DNA of 64,000 nucleotides from Gonocerus acuteangulatus (taxonomy: Eukaryota > Arthropoda > Insecta > Hemiptera > Coreidae), in NCBI GenBank assembly GCA_946811695.1, contig OX328123.1, positions 47,204,253 through 47,268,252 of the forward strand, given 5' to 3'. The notes under the pieces were generated by a model. It worked only from the letters and a program-made list of their open reading frames with translations, was not told the origin of the DNA and did not search any database. The position numbers and the translations under genes are program-made. Below are positions 9,196 to 18,470 of this stretch, in pieces. Each line of letters begins with the position of its first letter. The stretch's first letter is position 1.

Positions 9196-12100
9196 CTACT
9201 CCCCCCCTAGTGACGGAGTCGCAAAAGCGTGTGTTTAGCCGTACCTGACGACCAGATCTTGTCCTGTAGGGCGGTGGAGTTGATCTTGCTGCGTCAGAAG
9301 TTCTGTTCATGTTTGCAGTATGGTTCGTGGTGTCGCTCTTTGGTGTTACCTCAGTAGATGTTCTGGGAATGTTCTCAGTGTCCATGAGACGGTAGGCAGG
9401 TTTGAGACGATCGAGAGACACTGTCACTTCCCTGTCTCCTAGCTGGATTGTAAAATGTTTCTCAGCGCGCTTGAGGATAGGGTAAGGTCCTGAATAAGGA
9501 GGGACTAAAGGACTCCTTACAGCGTCTTCTCTCAGAAAAACATGCGAACATTTTTGCAGATCTTCATGCTGGAATACCTTTCGAGTGGTTGATCTTGGTT
9601 CAGCAGGTTTAAGCTTAGCAAGATCTTCCTTTAAAAGTCGAAGAGCAGCTGCTGGTTCCTGCTGAATGGCCGACTCATGGAAAAATTCTCCTGGTAGTCT
9701 AAGAGGTTGACCATATAGTGCTTCAGCGACGGATGCACCCATGTCTTCTCTGAATGCTGAACGTAATCCAAGGAGTACGGTTGGTAATAGTTCTGACCAC
9801 CTATCTGTATCGAGGTGTGCAGTGAGAGCGGCTTTCAGTGTTCTGTGCCAGCGCTCAATGCAACCGTTGGATTGTGGGTGATAGGCGGTTGTCCGTTTTT
9901 TCTCTATTCCCATGAGAACAGCAAGGCGTTGGAATATCTCAGCCTCGAATTGCCGGCCTTGGTCCGTTGTGATTCTGCTGGGCGTGCCAAAGCGAGCTAT
10001 CCAATGAGTGTAAAATGCTTCACTGACTGTGGCTGCTGTTATGTCTGGGAGTGGTATAGCCTCTGGCCATCGTGTTCCACGGTCCATCATTGTGAGGCAA
10101 TATCGATTTCCATTGGATGTGGGCAGTGGTCCAATCAGATCCAGGTGGACATGCTCAAACCGTTGCGCTCTTGGAAATGTTCCCAATGGTGTCTGGGTGT
10201 GCCGCTGTACTTTTGACCGTTGGCAAGGTATACATGACTTGGTCCATGTTCCGATGTCACGGTTCATTTCTGGCCAGAAGAATCTCTGTGATATAAGTTT
10301 TCTGGTTGCTCGAACTCCTGGATGACTAAGGCCATGCAGTCGGTTGAAGAGAGCTTTTCTAAGACCTTCTGGAATGTATGGACGTGCCTTGACAGTGGAC
10401 ATTTCGCAGAGAAGTGGTCCATGGAATCCAGGGATGTCGATGAGTTTGAAGTTCAGACTGGGGTTCTTCTTGAGGTCAGCGATTGATGGATCCTTCTTCT
10501 GGGCTTCCGCGAGAGCATCTAGATCATCTGGTAGTTGTACTTCTTCCAGGCGGGACAAGGTGTCGGCAACCATATTTTCTTTACCAGGCTGATACTTTAT
10601 GTCCGTTGAGAACTGACTAATAAAGTTCAGCTGGCGGATACGTCGGGGACATGCACTGGTGGGCTTCTGTTCGAAGGCGTGAACTAGTGGTTTATGGTCG
10701 GTGACTATAGTAAAGTTCAATCCTTCAAGAAGTGGCCTGAAGTGTTTAACAGCTTCATAGACTGCGAGCAATTCTCTATCATAAGCAGAGTAATTTTTCT
10801 GCGTCTGTGATAGAGCTCTTGAAAAGAAACTCAAAGGTCTCCATATCCCATTCTTCCGCTGCTGGAGAACTGCACCAATGCCGATATCTGAGGCATCGCA
10901 GGCAAGAGATAACTCCTCGTGAGTGGATTGATGTGCTAGCTGTGCGGCTGCTGCGAGACTCTCCTTGGTTTTCTGGAATGCTTCCAAACTTTCTTTAGTC
11001 CAGGGTACAGGTCGCTTGTCGTTTTTCTTGGTATTGTGCAACAAGCGATTCAGAGGGGTCTGAACAGTAGCTGCGTCAGGTATACATCTTCTGTAAAAGT
11101 TTACCATACCGAGGAAACGGCGAAGCTGGCAGATAGTTGTGGGTTGTGGAAATTCGGCGATGGTCTGGACTTTGGTTGGCAGGGGTGTAATGCCACACGA
11201 ATTTACTCTGTAACCAAGGAAGTCTATTTCAGATTTCCCAAAGACACACTTGGCTACATTGAGTGTCAGTCCATTATCGTCCATCCGCTTGAAAACTTCC
11301 CTAATATGCCGCTCGTGTTCATCTTCATCAGCTGAAGCAATAAAATAATCGTCCAGATATGGAAATATGAATGGAAGGTCACGAAATAGGGTGTCTGAGA
11401 ACCGCTGGAAAGTCTGGGCAGCATTTCTTAAGCCAAAACTCATTCTAGTGAATTCCATCAAACCGAATGGTGTAATTACAGCTGTCTTTTCAATGTCTTC
11501 TTCAGCTACTGGAATGTGGTAGAAGGCTCTGACTACATCCAGTGTCGAGAAAATCTTCTTTCCCTCTAGCTGTGTGGTGAAGTCTAGAAGATTAGGTACA
11601 GGATATCTGTCTGGTACTGTCTGCTTGTTCAGCATCCTGTAGTCTCCGCAGGGACGCAAGGTTCCATTCTTCTTTGTGACTACGTGCAGTGGGCTAGACC
11701 ACGGACTCTTAGAAGGTCTGCAGATGCCTTCGTTCATTAGTTGCTGGAAGTGTTCCTTAACGGCCTTATATTTGTCCGGAGGAAGTCTTCTGGATTTGCT
11801 TGTTACTGGATTTCCTTTTGTCTCAATGTGATGCTGGACGACAGTGGGTGAAGGTCCTCTGATTGGTGATGGTCGGGTTAGATTGGGGAACTCTCGTAGG
11901 ATATGTGAGTATTTGCAGTCTTCAGGAATGGTTGATATGGTAGATACAGAAACCATGGAAACCGTTCCACATGCAGTAAGACCTGTAGTGCCGTCGCGTA
12001 GCTGCTTATTCCTTATATCGACTACTAGACCATGACGGAAAAGGAAATCAGCACCGATGATAGGCTTCCCTACATCAGCAATAACAAAGGTCCAAGGAAA

Positions 12101-12349
12101 AGATCGTCGTAGTCCTAGGTCCAGGATCATGGTTGACTCTCCATAAGTTGGGATTCGGGTGTTGTTAGCAGCGATGAGACTATAATCTGTCGGTGATCGG
12201 TGTTTCTGAGGGTTACGAGGAATGGTGGATATAGAAGCACCTGTATCGATAAGAAAAATCTTCCCTGACCGCTTATCTCTAACGAAAAGGCGGCGTTGCG
12301 GTTGGGCTGAGGCGATAGCCGCTTCATTCGCCAGCCCTAGGGGTTTAAA
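9191..12349 (-). CDS. pol: Gypsy Pol polyprotein (PR-RT-RNaseH-INT)
   Basis: Counting from the slippery site at 12349, this is an open frame of about 1,050 codons. The first ATG in this frame is at 12130, but the protease lies upstream of it, so expression must be by frameshift from gag. Protease: LIDTGASIS near residue 35. Reverse transcriptase: GDYRMLN, STLDVVRAFYH and FPYLDDYF (catalytic YLDD near 331). RNase H: ACDASDIGIGAVLQQ and SAYDRELLA. Integrase: zinc motif HGLSHPG...CIPC, then the catalytic core with DLIGPLP, TTDQGRQFE and a later Glu. The C-terminus carries a GPY/F-like PPYSGPYPIL. It acts in cDNA synthesis and integration for the element. The stop TAG lies inside the first bases of the 3' LTR. 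No internal stop was seen. Confidence 0.93.
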   Translation of the reverse strand, partial: FKPLGLANEAAIASAQPQRRLFVRDKRSGKIFLIDTGASISTIPRNPQKHRSPTDYSLIAANNTRIPTYGESTMILDLGLRRSFPWTFVIADVGKPIIGADFLFRHGLVVDIRNKQLRDGTTGLTACGTVSMVSVSTISTIPEDCKYSHILREFPNLTRPSPIRGPSPTVVQHHIETKGNPVTSKSRRLPPDKYKAVKEHFQQLMNEGICRPSKSPWSSPLHVVTKKNGTLRPCGDYRMLNKQTVPDRYPVPNLLDFTTQLEGKKIFSTLDVVRAFYHIPVAEEDIEKTAVITPFGLMEFTRMSFGLRNAAQTFQRFSDTLFRDLPFIFPYLDDYFIASADEDEHERHIREVFKRMDDNGLTLNVAKCVFGKSEIDFLGYRVNSCGITPLPTKVQTIAEFPQPTTICQLRRFLGMVNFYRRCIPDAATVQTPLNRLLHNTKKNDKRPVPWTKESLEAFQKTKESLAAAAQLAHQSTHEELSLACDASDIGIGAVLQQRKNGIWRPLSFFSRALSQTQKNYSAYDRELLAVYEAVKHFRPLLEGLNFTIVTDHKPLVHAFEQKPTSACPRRIRQLNFISQFSTDIKYQPGKENMVADTLSRLEEVQLPDDLDALAEAQKKDPSIADLKKNPSLNFKLIDIPGFHGPLLCEMSTVKARPYIPEGLRKALFNRLHGLSHPGVRATRKLISQRFFWPEMNRDIGTWTKSCIPCQRSKVQRHTQTPLGTFPRAQRFEHVHLDLIGPLPTSNGNRYCLTMMDRGTRWPEAIPLPDITAATVSEAFYTHWIARFGTPSRITTDQGRQFEAEIFQRLAVLMGIEKKRTTAYHPQSNGCIERWHRTLKAALTAHLDTDRWSELLPTVLLGLRSAFREDMGASVAEALYGQPLRLPGEFFHESAIQQEPAAALRLLKEDLAKLKPAEPRSTTRKVFQHEDLQKCSHVFLREDAVRSPLVPPYSGPYPILKRAEKHFTIQLGDREVTVSLDRLKPAYRLMDTENIPRTSTEVTPKSDTTNHTANMNRTSDAARSTPPPYRTRSGRQVRLNTRFCDSVTRGGVA
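9196..9209 (-). promoter_or_regulatory. Polypurine tract
   Basis: Read on the minus strand, TAGGGGGGGAGTAG lies directly before the 3' LTR, where plus-strand DNA synthesis is primed. It also codes for the last Pol residues (GGVA). Confidence 0.8.
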
Positions 12350-13245
12350 TTCACTTTATAGTTGCAGGGTTTTGTACATTTTTTGGCTTTGTCCTTAAAT
12401 CTGTAGTGATAAAAACACAGTCCTCCACGGGAACTTGAACGACTTGGGGGTCGGCTACGAGTATCCCTCCATGGATTTCGGTCATTGCTCCGTGACCGAT
12501 GAGCCTGGCGCAATTCTGCTACTTCAGTGCGAAGAGATCGAAGTTCCATGACAAGCTGGTCAATCGAAGGTGGTGCTATTGACAAAGATGGTGATTGCTG
12601 GGGCCGGGCTTCCTCTTGTGAAAGTGAAAATGTCTCAACTGGGGTTTCTATCTCAGCAATCTTGTCTGCCGTCGCTGCTAGCTTTTCAAGATCATCTTGA
12701 CCAGTCGCTGTTAGAATTGCTTGCATCCTACTTGGAAGGTTTCTAAGCCACAAAGTTCTGACCATCTCCCGTGAGACAATAGTGCCTGCTTGCTGAAGCA
12801 TGATGCGTAAAAGTTGGGATGGTCGTTGGTTACCGAGCTGAGTATCCTGCAATAGTCTTTGGATTCTTCGAGTCTCGGATTCTCCGTAGACTTGGATCAG
12901 GCGAGCTTTGAGGTCATCATAAGGTGTGTTGGTATCGGCCCTGTCGATGAGATCTGCAACCTGTTCCAGAACTTCCATTCCGAGATTTGCCATCGTTGCT
13001 TGGTACTTCATCACTTGGGATGTGACTTTAGAGGTGAAGAAAACGGCCTCTGCATGAGCAAACCAGAGTGAGGGGTTTGCTTTATGAAATGGTGGCAAGC
13101 GATTGTGAGCACCAGAGAATGCTGAGACTGCAGATTCCTCTTCAGTAATTTTCTGAGGTAAGGGCATTTTTGAACCACAGGGTAAGATATCGGATGGTTG
13201 TTGTCCTTTTGCCTTTTCATCGTCGGGGTCACCACTTGTTGGCAT
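12337..13245 (-). CDS. gag: Gypsy Gag protein
   Basis: A 302-codon frame that would form the capsid of the retrotransposon particle. The middle (about residues 40-190) has the retrotransposon Gag pattern LPPFHKANPSLWFAHAEAVF, then QVMKYQATM and LRNLPSRMQAIL. Near the C-terminus the motif CFYHYRFKDKAKKC..PC replaces the usual CCHC knuckle, as in CsRn1-group Gags. The first codons ATGCCAACA are the last bases of the 5' LTR, and the following residues SGDPDD are encoded across the primer-binding site. No other upstream start was seen. Pol follows in the -1 frame with overlap at the UUUAAAC site. Confidence 0.88.
   Translation of the reverse strand: MPTSGDPDDEKAKGQQPSDILPCGSKMPLPQKITEEESAVSAFSGAHNRLPPFHKANPSLWFAHAEAVFFTSKVTSQVMKYQATMANLGMEVLEQVADLIDRADTNTPYDDLKARLIQVYGESETRRIQRLLQDTQLGNQRPSQLLRIMLQQAGTIVSREMVRTLWLRNLPSRMQAILTATGQDDLEKLAATADKIAEIETPVETFSLSQEEARPQQSPSLSIAPPSIDQLVMELRSLRTEVAELRQAHRSRSNDRNPWRDTRSRPPSRSSSRGGLCFYHYRFKDKAKKCTKPCNYKVNLNP
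12343..12349 (-). promoter_or_regulatory. -1 ribosomal frameshift site UUUAAAC
   Basis: Gag reads AAT TTA AAC CCC TAG. The heptamer T TTA AAC is a canonical X XXY YYZ slippery sequence. Slipping back one base gives TTT AAA CCC CTA GGG, which is open through protease into Pol. The gag stop lies one codon downstream. I did not model a downstream pseudoknot. Confidence 0.8.
13221..13234 (-). promoter_or_regulatory. Primer-binding site, tRNA-Trp type
   Basis: On the minus strand TGGTGACCCCGACG begins two bases after the 5' LTR. It is the complement of the 3' end of tRNA-Trp (...CGTCGGGGTCACCA), the primer known for CsRn1/Kabuki elements. Confidence 0.8.
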
Positions 13246-13699
13246 AGTGTTGAGTGATATTGCTCAGAAGGAGCCAACAAAAAAAAATAAATAAAATTTA
13301 ACAAAACACTAACTATTTTTTTTGGTATAAAATTATTATTATTATTTTTAGGAACAAAATGTTAAAAATTAATATGAACAAAGGAAAGGAATAATTGTCT
13401 TTGTCTTCTGAGGTGTAATGCACCTTAACACAATAGCCTCTTAAGCAGAAAGTTAGCTGCTAAGGAAGGTTAGGGAATTTCAGCAGTCCAATGTTCAAAA
13501 TAAAAATTGGCACTCACAAGACTATGATTTTATACAACACCAGTTGCTTGAGATAGACACTTCAATAAAACACTTTTTTAAAACATGTTTGTCAAGTATC
13601 TCATAACACACACACCAATTGTTTTTTACTCACTGTCTTTTTTTTGGTGAACATATGTTAATTAACGTATGTGTTAATAGTAACATATGTTCTGCTACA
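13237..13699 (-). repeat. 5' LTR of the gypsy element
   Basis: On the minus strand it starts TGTAGCAGAACATATG and ends GCCAACA. It holds the putative promoter and the gag start codon at its very end (13243-13245). Confidence 0.92.
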
Positions 13700-14444
13700 G
13701 ATATATTGAAGAATCAGACAGAAATAAATATGTTTTTGTGCATTTAGGAAGTGTAGAGACCATTTTTATTTTGGCTTCCGTTGCCTTTTTTGCTCGTTAT
13801 GCAATTTTTTCTGCAATTTAAACATTTTTTTTTAGAAAAGCACCGTTCATCGAAGACAAAAAAGGTTGCACAAATTAAATTTCATATTGCCGTCACAAAT
13901 ATCTATTCGAAAGCTTATTTTCCCAACCCATGGATGGAATTGAAGGGTTAAAAATAACAGAACCTTCCTTAGTAGAAGGAATGCACAAGCATAATGAATA
14001 GCAGGAAAGAGAGAGGACGAGAGAAGTATGTCTCCTTCCTCACACCCCTTTTGCTGTGACAATGGTGTAGTAACCTGGTATTCCGGATTTCAAAATGATA
14101 AGATAATGCAGAGGAAGTTTTTCCATGATGAAAAACATTTTTTTTCTGAGAAGGTCTATGACATTTGATACTTTGAAAAAGCATCTTGTTGTTGCTTGTA
14201 ACGAGGGAAAGTAAGAGTAAGTACACTAATTCTGTGATAAAATGGTAATAAAGAAATGAATGAGTATTTAAAATATATATTTTCATTAATAATGAGTAAG
14301 ATTCTTCTTTGCCTTCACTCCTAATGAATGCCTATTTTAATTACAGTACTGCCTATTTTCAGTATTTTAAGTGCCTTTTTGCCTGCCTATTTTAAGCAAA
14401 AATAAATGCCTAACTTCCGGGCTCTAATGATTAGCTACTTCTTT

Positions 14445-14584
14445 AAAATATGTTGTCATACCTGTTGGTGGAGACTGTCGCCACTGGCATCTGTGTGAGT
14501 ACTGTGGGCTCGTGGGGCCCACAGTACTCGCACAGATGCCAGTGACGACGGTCTCCACCAACAGGTATGGCAACAGTATATTTA
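14445..14584. repeat. Long near-perfect palindrome (hairpin)
   Basis: Arms of about 60 bp (roughly 14450-14509 and 14517-14577) face each other around a 7-base loop. The arms include ACCTGTTGGTGGAGA and GCATCTGTG..AGTACTGTGG. Only about five mismatches are visible, nearly all transitions. It is much more GC-rich than its surroundings and begins about 10 bp after the hAT target duplication. It may be a foldback MITE or a hairpin RNA precursor. Confidence 0.85.
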
Positions 14585-14865
14585 CTGGCGGACCTAACCC
14601 CTTATATTATTTATCTTTAAAACATATTCATTCATTTATCAGAAGAAACTTTTTGTGACATGACACTTTTTAATAATGGTTTTTTGTAAAGTTTTTTCAG
14701 TTTACTCATCGCTAAAGCATATTTATGCTAAAAACTTTCATTTTCGATATGTCCATTATTAATTATTATCAATTAAATTAAAACATATTTTGTTAAGATG
14801 TTTTATTACTGTTTTTTTTATTCACCACTAGCTCACTTGGCTGTAAATATTCTAAATTTTAGCTC

Positions 14866-14904
14866 CTGATGAGGCACTAAAGATCCTGATGAAACACGTC
14901 GAGC
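14866..14904 (+). ncRNA. Hammerhead-ribozyme-like motif
   Basis: CTGATGA (14866-14872) is followed after 18 bases by GAAA (14891-14894), CAC and GTC (14898-14900). The four bases before the core, GCTC, pair with the GAGC directly after GTC, giving a possible stem I around the expected cleavage site. Stem II is poorly formed (GG...CC plus TGAT), so this may be a decayed copy. Confidence 0.4.
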
Positions 14905-15927
14905 AGGAATCAATAAATTATTTTTATTAATACACATATTTTTATTTGTTCGTCTACGGCCTGATAAATGAATAAGTAAGTGGATTCAATAGAGCCACTT
15001 TTAAATAAATATTTATTTACTTATTCCTTTGCCATTCCCTGATTCCTTATCATCTTTTGGGAAGAGAGGGAGGAGAGATGGACTTGAAGGGGAAGAGGAG
15101 GGGATAGGTAAGCGGAAGAGGGAGGATTGAGTCAGAAGGGGGGAGTCCTGTCGGATGAGCCACAGTAATGCTTTTATAAATTTTCAAACACCAAATTTTA
15201 ACTACTAATTTACAAATATAAAAACAAATTTTATTATTGAATAAGTACAAAATTTAATGTTTAATTGAATAATTATTTTCTAAGATATTAATGAAAGGTT
15301 GAATACACTATATGCACGTATAACACTGGTGGTTGTTATACACTATTTTTTAAGTTATTTTGTGGTGTTTTAAATACAATGCAAAATAGTATTCTTACAG
15401 ATTTAAACATTATATTCAAATGAAATTCTACAGTTAATAGAAATTATTTCAAAACATAAATAAATAAACAAAACATCATACTTGTCATATTTGTTATGAT
15501 ATTTGTCACTATTAAATTCAGAATTAAATTATGCTTTGCTATAACTAATAAACAGAATTATGTGCTTGTGTAGGAAGCGGCAACATCTTTTGCACATTTG
15601 TTTTAAGTTACTTTTTATCTGTTTGTAGATACCTATACATTTTTCTGGCAATTTCAAAATGAATCCTTATGGTGATTTAAATAATGTAAAATAACCAAGT
15701 ATGAAGGAGACAATAAATATATCAGAATCACCTTCAAAATATTTTGGGCTATTATTGAACATTTTATACTTAAAAGATTGAAAACTGCTTATTGAGTTAC
15801 ATGATAAAAGTTAAATAAAAATGTATATTTTGGCTTTGAGAAATTACTTTCACCTCTGCAAAATTATAACATATTAAGATGTTTGAAACGTAAGATGAAA
15901 TGTTTCAAAGTTAGATCTATTAATTCA

Positions 15928-15933
15928 TTTATT
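15928..15933 (-). promoter_or_regulatory. Polyadenylation signal AATAAA
   Basis: AATAAA on the minus strand, about 70 bases past the stop codon at 16004. The distance fits the 3' end of the putative peptide gene. In AT-rich DNA the motif is common, so this is supportive only. Confidence 0.45.
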
Positions 15934-16003
15934 AATTGGACATCAATTAAAAAAATCTTGTTGTCATTATTATTGTTTTATCAGGAAAACTAAATGGCTC
16001 AAT

Positions 16004-16155
16004 TCATGATTTGTTTTCATCGATTGCTGCTGAAGTTGAAGTTGCCCCTGGAGATACCACCAACTTGGTTCTGCCGAGGCGGTCTTTAGGATTCTTTCCT
16101 CTTACTCGCAAGCTTGACTCCACAACGATCTCATCAAAAGAAGAAATGAACGGTG
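16004..16155 (-). CDS. Terminal exon of a putative secreted peptide gene
   Basis: A good acceptor TTTTGTTGCAG precedes the exon on the minus strand. Two of three frames close quickly. The third, which needs one base from the upstream exon, runs 49 residues: PFISSFDEIVVESSLRVRGK, then NPKDRLGRTKLVVSPG and a short acidic tail to TGA. The phase requirement (1) matches the donor of the exon at 27524-27630. The codon choice is balanced, unlike the surrounding AT-rich DNA. There are no cysteines in this part. I do not recognise the family. Intermediate exons in the 11.4 kb gap cannot be excluded, and pairing of the two exons is inference. Confidence 0.5.
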
Positions 16156-16231
16156 CTGCAACAAAACAATTTGAATGAGTGAAAAGAAAAAATAAATTTA
16201 CTTTTTATATTTAAAATATTCGTAATTAAAA

Positions 16232-17032
16232 TCTACTATATATTTGTCAAATACCACTAACTCACTCACTGACCTATCGCCCAGCCCAAACCACTTGACA
16301 GAAAATTTTGAAATTTTGCATAGACACTCGCTAAGAAAGGATTTTTTGATATTCAAATTTTTAAGTATTTTTTGAGGGGTTTGAAGTTTTAGTTGGTTAG
16401 AGCAGACAAGCCTATGCAGCTTGCGTTGCTAGGACGATAACAGAACAGCTGTTATTGTACTGTATCTATTTCATACTTTTATTTTAAATTGTGGTTAATT
16501 TAAACTATCCAGTCCTTCAATTTTTAGAAATGGACTGTGATTTTGTCCCTCATAGAGTTTACGCTTTACCTGGGGATGATCCATCCGAGGTAATAATATC
16601 CCAAACCCTTGCACAGCCTCCTCACCCATCAGTATCCCCAATCGGAACACTTCTTGATAATGCTTGCAAATATAATGTGTTACCAAATGACATCTTGGAA
16701 ACATGAATTTTTAAATTTTAGCATCCATTTATTATTGTAACGAATTTCTACTGGTATGGGTATATATATATATTAAACTTCTATTGCTGGTAACCTATAG
16801 ATAACGGGGTATCTCTAGGTCATCTCTTTGTTGATACTGGTCGGGAGCGCCCCGTGTCAAGAAACATTATACTTTGATTACTTATCAATTGATGAATAGT
16901 AAATATTATGACGGGAACCGTGCAATAATAAACTACACAAAATTAAAGAGTAGCGTTCATTTTGAATATACATTATTTAACGCAATAAAATAACTACTTA
17001 TCTGCCGTGACGAAGCACGGGTATTCAGCTAG
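16232..17032 (+). mobile_element. Canonical non-autonomous Helitron, 0.8 kb
   Basis: It starts TCTACTATATATTTGTC after a host A (16231) and ends with a hairpin CCGTG-ACGAAG-CACGG, then GTATTCAGCTAG, followed by a host T (17033). Insertion between A and T, a 5' TC, and a 3' hairpin about 10 bases before CTAG are the defining Helitron signs. Its 5' portion recurs at 3739 and 46570. It carries no Rep/helicase. It lies just upstream of the acceptor of the peptide-gene terminal exon, inside the putative intron. Confidence 0.88.
16491..16706 (+). other. Open frame inside the Helitron, possible captured coding fragment
   Basis: A 71-codon frame. From residue 14 it reads MDCDFVPHRVYALPGDDPSE and then VIISQTLAQPPHPSVSPIG. 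This part is richer in G+C than the rest of the Helitron and looks coding in composition. A short piece (GTCCCTCATAGAGTTTACGC) is shared with the Helitron fragment at 4069. I recognise no family. Helitrons are known to capture host exons, so a captured piece is possible. Confidence 0.3.
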
Positions 17033-17884
17033 TATGAGAATAATTGTCTATTAATCCATTAGTGCCGGAGTTTCTTTTTTTTTCTTTTCAAAAATTCTTA
17101 ATTCAAATAAATCAATTTTAAGAACTTAATATATAATATAATTTTTCTATTATCGCTTAGATATTGGCGTTACCATATGGTAACACACGGCTGTACTGGG
17201 TTAATCTCATGAATTTAGATACTATACAAATGTACCTTAATTGATCTTATAGAATGAATATTCAACATAGTCTATAACTACATTCAAAATCACCTCATTT
17301 CAATATTGAGGTATGTACTCGATAAAACTATATTTTCAAAAGTTCAGAAAGCTTTAGTTTGCCCTTAACATAATAAATAACTGACAAGCTGCTAAGCCTT
17401 TTTTGTAGCTTTGTGTTTTTCAGTGCAAATCAAGTATTAAGTAAATATTTATTTTAGGTGTAGGATAACATTTGAAAAATGTACATATATATCTAATTTT
17501 TCTGGGAAGTCCGTCCATTAGATAATAATAAAATAATTCAGGGTAGACTAATTTTTTTAAAATCACATTTGTGACTCCTTTTTAAAAATTAAAACAAAAA
17601 AGTGGAAAACCATATAAAAAATAATCACACTTTCGAGACTACAATGTCTCAATCAAAACAAATCAGTTTTGAGTGTCATAAAAGCCAAGATAATAATACT
17701 TATAAAATGCAAATGTTAATGTAAATGATTAAAAACATGAAATAATTTTTAACCAGAATTTCAAAATCATTGAGCTTTAAAAACAACAAACCATGATCCA
17801 CAACTCAGGCACTGTGTTGCAAGAAGGAATACTATAACCTATTCTTTAGGGAAATTAACAGAATGCGGAGTAAACACCAACTTA
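17033..17884. other. Intronic AT-rich stretch, nothing recognised
   Basis: No open frame, RNA or bounded repeat found between the Helitron and family A copy 4. Confidence 0.5.
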
Positions 17885-18252
17885 AAATGAACCGATTTAG
17901 TTAATTTTTAAAACACATCTTTCTCTTTAGGTGCTCACATTGTATACCGCATTACATTATAATACAACAGATATTAGTAATTTGGGTCCGGAGTAGATCC
18001 CCCTTTCAGATTGACAAGTTTAGCTTTTATATACAGGACATCTTTCTCTTTAGGTGCCCACTACATATGCCGAATTTTGTTGCAATATAACAAAAATTAT
18101 GGCCAGTATGGGCAAATTAGTAATTTAGGTCTGGAGTAAAATCCTCCCCTCCAGATGGAACAATTTTGCTGGCACAATCGTTTGCTAGGGGAATGCACCA
18201 AGTTTTGTGGCAAAAAAAAAGCTCTGGTGTGTATCGTGTTAACACCTTACAA

Positions 18253-18341
<89 letters not shown>

Positions 18342-18470
18342 AATTTTAACGGTGGTAATTTTCGGTATTTAGTTGACAGGATCGATGAAGATTTACAGAC
18401 ATTTTTCAAAAATATTTTCATGAATGCAATGTGAAAAGCTACATTCCTTCAGATAAAAGCCTTGATGATG
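17885..18470 (+). mobile_element. Family A element, copy 4 (old, 5' truncated)
   Basis: Starts within a tandem unit (ACCGATTTAGTTAATTTT) and keeps two diverged units, the TCGTGTTAACAC block, a microsatellite, then AAATTTTAACGG and a decayed 3' hairpin region (AGCTACATTCCTTCAG). The orientation is as in copy 2. Confidence 0.65.
18251..18341. repeat. Compound microsatellite (AC)n(AT)n(AG)n
   Basis: Three dinucleotide tracts follow one another at the microsatellite position of the family A element. Confidence 0.9.

Larger units (their letters stand above)
8733..13699 (-). mobile_element. Complete Ty3/gypsy retrotransposon, CsRn1-like
   Basis: Two 463-bp LTRs (TG...CA) bound the element, and the 4-bp duplication GATA flanks it (8729-8732 and 13700-13703). 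On the minus strand the order is 5' LTR, tRNA-Trp primer site, gag, -1 slippery site, pol (PR, RT, RNase H, INT), purine tract, 3' LTR. By eye the LTRs differ at two positions only, so the insertion is recent. The primer site (TGGTGACCCCGACG) and the odd CFYHYRF...C...C gag motif point to the CsRn1/Kabuki group. No frame break was seen in gag or pol, so it may be autonomous. Confidence 0.92.
8687..14426. mobile_element. Non-autonomous hAT element, host of the gypsy insertion
   Basis: The left terminus TAGAGCCCGGAAGTTAGGCA (8687) and its inverse at 14426 form a 19-20 bp terminal inverted repeat. They are flanked by ATGATTAC (8679-8686) and ATGATTAG (14427-14434), an 8-bp duplication with 7 matches. 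Subtracting the gypsy insertion and one 4-bp duplication leaves an element of about 770 bp. Its right end carries repeated GCCTATTTTA/GCCTTTTTGCC motifs just inside the terminus, as expected for hAT subterminal repeats. It has no transposase. Confidence 0.8.
14585..16003. other. AT-rich, no gene; hammerhead-like motif and 3' UTR of the peptide gene
   Basis: Apart from the motif at 14866-14904 and the polyadenylation signal at 15928, I see nothing bounded here. A short purine-rich patch lies at 15056-15150. Confidence 0.5.

Noticed and set aside
9815..12035. Several plus-strand frames of 60-130 codons across the gypsy element
   Set aside because: They are antisense shadows of pol, which carries all catalytic motifs on the minus strand.
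12127..12327. Separate minus-strand frame between gag and pol
   Set aside because: It is in the gag frame after the gag stop. The protease (IDTGAS) lies in the pol frame reached by the slippery site.
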